Below, in pieces: positions 60,201 through 64,000 of a stretch of 64,000 bases of DNA. The position numbers and the translations under genes were made by a program. How positions within the stretch are numbered: position 1 is the first letter of the stretch; each line of letters starts with the position of its first letter. Below the pieces are notes generated by a model. It was not told the origin of the DNA. It made no database searches and worked only from the letters and a program-made list of their open reading frames with translations. This DNA is from Solenopsis invicta (taxonomy: Eukaryota > Arthropoda > Insecta > Hymenoptera > Formicidae), in NCBI RefSeq assembly GCF_016802725.1, contig NC_052668.1, forward strand, positions 12,531,001-12,595,000, given 5' to 3'.

Positions 60201-63200
60201 CCCCGGCAGAAGAACAGAAAGTACGGCGCGGTCGTCAGCATCACCACGACCGCCAGTATGTCTTCGATCTCGTCCGCGCAGACAAATCGCAAAAATGGGA
60301 ACGACAGCAGGATACAGCACGAGAACAGAAACATCACGCGCGATGGCGCCGTCGCCTGAAAAACCGCGCTCGCGATAACACGTATGTCACGAGTATCGTA
60401 TCCTGGTGAAAAGTTTTCTCATAGTTTTTATACGAATTGGGATATTTTTCAGCAATACTAGGAAAGTCTATATCTTCTTTTGGAATTTTTCATACGTGTG
60501 AATTTTAAAGTATTTTGAGATTTCTCATCTCATCGCAGAACAAAAATTAGTATCAAATCAATTCATTGTTTCGTGTATAAGCAAGAATGCAAAATTATCT
60601 CGGAAGAATTTATAATCTTAAACAGAATTTTCTTCGTATAAGAAAATTATCCGTTTAAAATTATAAATTCTTTCACGAAGATTTTATATTCCTGCTTATA
60701 TATGAAACAACGAATTGTTGATTTGATATTATCTTTTTTTTCTGTGATTCCTCTTCTCTTACAAAAAAATACACCCAACTAAGAACAGCCTCTTGTGAAC
60801 ATTTGAAGTATAGAATAATTTCTGTTACACATCTTTTAATCTAATTATCTTTTGCATATCGAGAACGTCTTGATTCTTACGAGATTTTCGATGAACATGT
60901 TGAGACCTAAAAATCTCGCCTCCCTCAATGCAGCCAAGATATAAAGCACCGCTGCGATGTACATAAAAGTTTCCGCAGTTAGACGAATCTTCGCACTCGT
61001 TTCTGTTAGCTGCATCAGTCTACACTCCTCGGCGAAATCGTCCCACCTATCAAATAAAAATTCATTTTCTTTCTATGATACCAGAAATGTACAGTCACGA
61101 AGCTACTAAAATCATCCGAACGTAGGATATTTCGAGACTTTACTTTATGCAACAATAAATAGTATTAATCTTTTTATGGAAACTCGATTAGAAGTGAAAA
61201 CTCTTGCCAATGATACATTTTCAAAAACAAATTTATGTCCAAATTGAAAAAATTCACTGAACTATTATTAATAAAATCAGATTGAAAAATGTAAGTAAAA
61301 TTACAGCAAAGATTTTACTTCATCTTTATCTTTATCTGTTTTATTTAAGTTCAAAAATGTATGTAAAAGATAATAAAATTATGGTGGAATATTAAACAAT
61401 ATTTAAATTATAATAATATTTAAATATATAAATAATATATTAAATAAAGTTAATCAAATATACAGTCACAAAACTAATTGTGTGTACACACAAAATATTG
61501 AGAATTTATTTTATACTACACATCAAAAGCACGTTTTTGGTGAAAATGCATTATTGGCAAGGGTTCATTTCAAATCGAATTAAAATAAATCGAATTAAAA
61601 TCCTAAAATTATAAAATTTGATAAATTTATAGCATTCATCAAATTTCCATATTCCGTGTTCGGACAATTAGTTTGATAATTGTATATTATATATTCAAGT
61701 ATTCATATAAATCCTTCCAGCATTAAATTTTATCATAAAACTTGAAAAATTATATATTATTTCATTAACAGTTCTTTTAAATTTCTTTATATTATTTTAA
61801 TATACCAGTAATCGGTTTGCGCGACGTCATCGACAACTGCCTTGACAGTCGAATTTTCGGCTACGACAGTTTTATTGTAGAGATCTGTGAAATAGTCCGA
61901 CGTATTTGGAGAGCTGTCGGTATACCACGGCGTATGGATGGTGGCCTCGTCAGGAGGACTCAGAATGCCCTCGTTTTCGTTCAACGTCAAGAGCAAAATG
62001 CTCTTCAAGGCCGACGTGATATTCGATGTTACTTGCAGCTGGATTTTCTCCAATGATTCCTGCGTCATGTTTAAGGATGACTTGAGATTCGACGCAAAAG
62101 CCGCCACGAAGCTATTCGTAACCAGTTCCGACAGATCCGAGCTTTGGAGGGGCTTGAGAATTATGGGCTCTGTTATATTTGAAGAATTTGTCTTCGTCGA
62201 CGTATCGTTCGCGTTTTCATCTGTTTCCATGGTCGACGGGCCAGGGCGAAGAGTGAAGCTAATCAGCGACAGCACGAAGTGGAAGCAGAAGAGGAAGAAT
62301 TGACGGTAAAATCTAAAAATTAATAAAAAGTCTTTATTCTAAGCACATATCGCATTACACTGATTTTTTTATATTTCATTGAAAAAGAGGCATTAACGTA
62401 TTTAATAAAAAATGTTTTTTTTAAGTAAAGAGATCCTTTCTTCTTCTTTTACGTACCGAGATTTAACGAAAGTGTTCCACTTGGCGTTTAGCAGATCGAC
62501 TAGCATTCCGTCCATCAACTCTAAATGTTCATCTTTGTCCTACAATCATTGTGAAATAATTCTGTATGCATCTCAATAATAAACTGTAATTCATTCATTC
62601 CTTCGCTTACGCCAAAAACAACCAGATTCAGGGCAGAAGTTTTGTTAATTGTCCCCGTGTTAACATCGATCGTATCTATTTGCGATAAAGGGTAGGCTGC
62701 GCAAGTTATACTACCGATTTGCCAGTATATCTCTCTTTCGATGTTCAGGATGTGAAAGAACATCTCGATCCTGGCCAACTTTGCTGCTAAGGTCAACGGA
62801 GTTAGGTGTTGAACGTTTCTTATGTCGAGAGAAGCTCCTACCTCATAAGCCATGTCGAACGTAGCCTGAAATTAAATTGAAGATCAAAATAATGACGAAT
62901 GTCTGCAAATTATTCAAAGTGCTTTTCTTTTATTAATAAAATAGATATGTTGCCCTTACATTTTTTCTGATGATTCAGTCAATTATTATTAAATTAATTA
63001 TCAAGATTATTAAATATATTATTATTCAAGTAATATTTTTAAGAAACTAGCACAAAGGTAGCGAAAATGTAATACTCACTATTTTCTCGTATATCACCAG
63101 CATGTGCAAAACGGTGTTGCCATTCGTGTCCTGCTTATCAGGATCCGCGCCTCTGGCTAGTATAAGCCTGTAGCACTCTTCCTGACCGAGGCATGCGGCG

Positions 63201-63708
63201 AAACTCAACGGATATTCTCCCCAGTACACATAGCTAAAATGATAAAATGGATAACTTCATCGAGTTAGACGTGTAAGGCTATGTATGTTACGTTCTCGAC
63301 ATCGTGCTTGACAAGATTCATTAAAATCTTTGATGGATAAGCTTGTTTATATGTCCCGTGGAATTTAACTCGTCGCGATACTGGGTCACAAATCGAAACG
63401 AATGTTGTTTGCAGCTGTTTAACAATTTCACAATGGAATCTTCTCCGTCGTGCAGTTAAGCGAGAGGCAACGATCTAAATCTAATGTCTCATTTCCGAAG
63501 AAATACCCATTGTAATCGGTCTCCGGTGTGACGCACACCCACTCGTGGTCCATACTGTCAAACCTCGACGCCTTCTGGTCCTCCGGACACATGAAGGTGC
63601 CGAAGCACCTTTCGTGGATAATGCGCGGATCGTCCGCTCCACTATCCAGAAGAAACTTGACCAACGACGGGTCCTCGTTAACGATAGCGATGTGCAAGAC
63701 ATTCTCCC
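57209..63708 (-). CDS. iav: TRPV channel subunit Inactive (5' end beyond window)
   Basis: Cation channel subunit that, with Nanchung, works in mechanosensory cilia of chordotonal neurons. Eleven phase-consistent exons give 720 residues in the window: 63708-63507, 63233-63080, 62865-62611, 62539-62457, 62312-61806, 61046-60881, 60355-60094, 58431-58250, 58004-57888, 57506-57381, 57316-57209. Seen: ankyrin repeats in the first three exons (ENVLHIAIVNEDPSLVKFLL, GEYPLSFAACLG, NTVLHMLV), S1 in FFLFCFHFVLSLISF, a long S1-S2 loop with eight N-glycosylation sequons, S2-S5, a pore with SMTNFGDYFGAFE, S6 ending [20 protein letters not shown], the TRP box (EWQRQWARIVLVVERG) and a basic tail ending SKEKILS. 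The first exon enters in phase 1, so the start lies to the right. Inactive is preferred over Nanchung from the pore and tail; Nanchung is not excluded. Confidence 0.9.
58432..60093 (-). other. Largest TRPV intron in the window
   Basis: Its 3'-proximal half (59.2-59.9 kb) is GC-richer, with overlapping ORFs on both strands that lack domains. No nested gene is supported. Confidence 0.5.
61047..61805 (-). other. TRPV intron
   Basis: AT-rich intron between the long S1-S2 loop exon and the S2 exon; nothing else seen. Confidence 0.5.
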
Positions 63709-64000
63709 CTAAATCCAAAGTAAATTATAACGCCGAAAGCGGTAACTGCCGGAGAGATACAGACCTCTTTTCCGCTAGATTATATTTCTACGAATTCAAA
63801 GTGTGTCACATATATCATATATCTATTTGCATTAATATTTTCTGCGACAATACGTTTTGTTGCACAATGAAATTTACGATTTGAATTCAGAAGAACTTCT
63901 CGATTAAAAAATGATAAAAGCCGCGAGGGGTCCCGGTGAGAGAATAAATTTACCTTGAAAATGCTAATCTCCCATTACGCAAGTAATACTCTATGAATAG
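63709..64000 (-). other. Upstream intron of the TRPV gene, window edge
   Basis: No convincing further exon. A possible donor at 63953 (CAAG|GTAAAT) follows a frame that does not join the next exon in the required phase. Confidence 0.4.

Noticed and set aside
60090..60320. Second minus-strand ORF in the TRPV S3-S5 exon
   Set aside because: Shifted frame of a well-supported membrane exon.
63950..64000. Possible further TRPV exon before a GTAAAT donor
   Set aside because: Frames either contain a stop or leave the wrong phase for the exon at 63708.
1..64000. tRNA, rRNA, CRISPR, bacterial operons, viral genes
   Set aside because: No cloverleaf, rRNA-like block, regular spacer array, Shine-Dalgarno-type gene run or viral protein was recognised by eye; a covariance-model scan would be decisive for small RNAs.

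Overview
The window looks like AT-rich nuclear DNA of an insect, most probably a hymenopteran and perhaps an ant. Genes have many short GT-AG introns, promoters are islands of CpG-rich DNA in AT-rich sequence, non-autonomous DNA transposons are frequent, and the recognisable proteins are animal housekeeping or sensory proteins with insect-style architecture (for example the TRPV channel subunit Inactive). No bacterial, plasmid or viral gene was seen. The species call is inference.

Layout. 0.2-6.9 kb (+): three tandem paralogues of a small secreted, Thr/Pro/Ser-rich, mucin-like protein family that I do not recognise, each with its own TATA box, a signal-peptide mini-exon and a ~80-nt intron, separated by duplicated flanks and transposon-like elements. 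7-27.6 kb: a CpG-rich promoter-like island (8.9-9.6 kb) followed by ~18 kb of mostly non-coding DNA rich in inverted-repeat elements, with one candidate small two-exon ORF (9572 and 15887) and an unexplained cluster of perfect hairpins near 22 kb. 27.7-30.5 kb (+): an OSGIN-family flavoprotein in six exons. 34.1-35.6 kb (-): syntaxin-16. 38.1-38.7 kb (-): LYRM4/ISD11, divergent from 38.8-41.6 kb (+): mitochondrial phenylalanyl-tRNA synthetase (FARS2), whose reading frame is broken here by a 19-bp tandem duplication. 42.8-53.8 kb (-): an ATP9-type P4-ATPase in 12 coding exons, with exon 1 lying 6.7 kb from exon 2. 55.6-56.9 kb (-): CCDC103/DNAAF19, a ciliary dynein-arm factor. 57.2-63.7 kb and beyond (-): the TRPV channel Inactive, truncated at its 5' end by the window edge.

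Links between genes. LYRM4 (iron-sulfur cluster assembly) and FARS2 (mitochondrial translation) share a short divergent promoter, an arrangement I recall from the human genome as well. CCDC103 and Inactive are close tandem neighbours; both are expected in the cilium of insect chordotonal (hearing and stretch) neurons, and a near-canonical RFX X-box sits 81 bp upstream of the CCDC103 start. Syntaxin-16 and the ATP9 flippase both act in endosome/trans-Golgi traffic. Exon boundaries were derived by hand from GT-AG sites and checked for phase consistency; no alignment or expression data were available.
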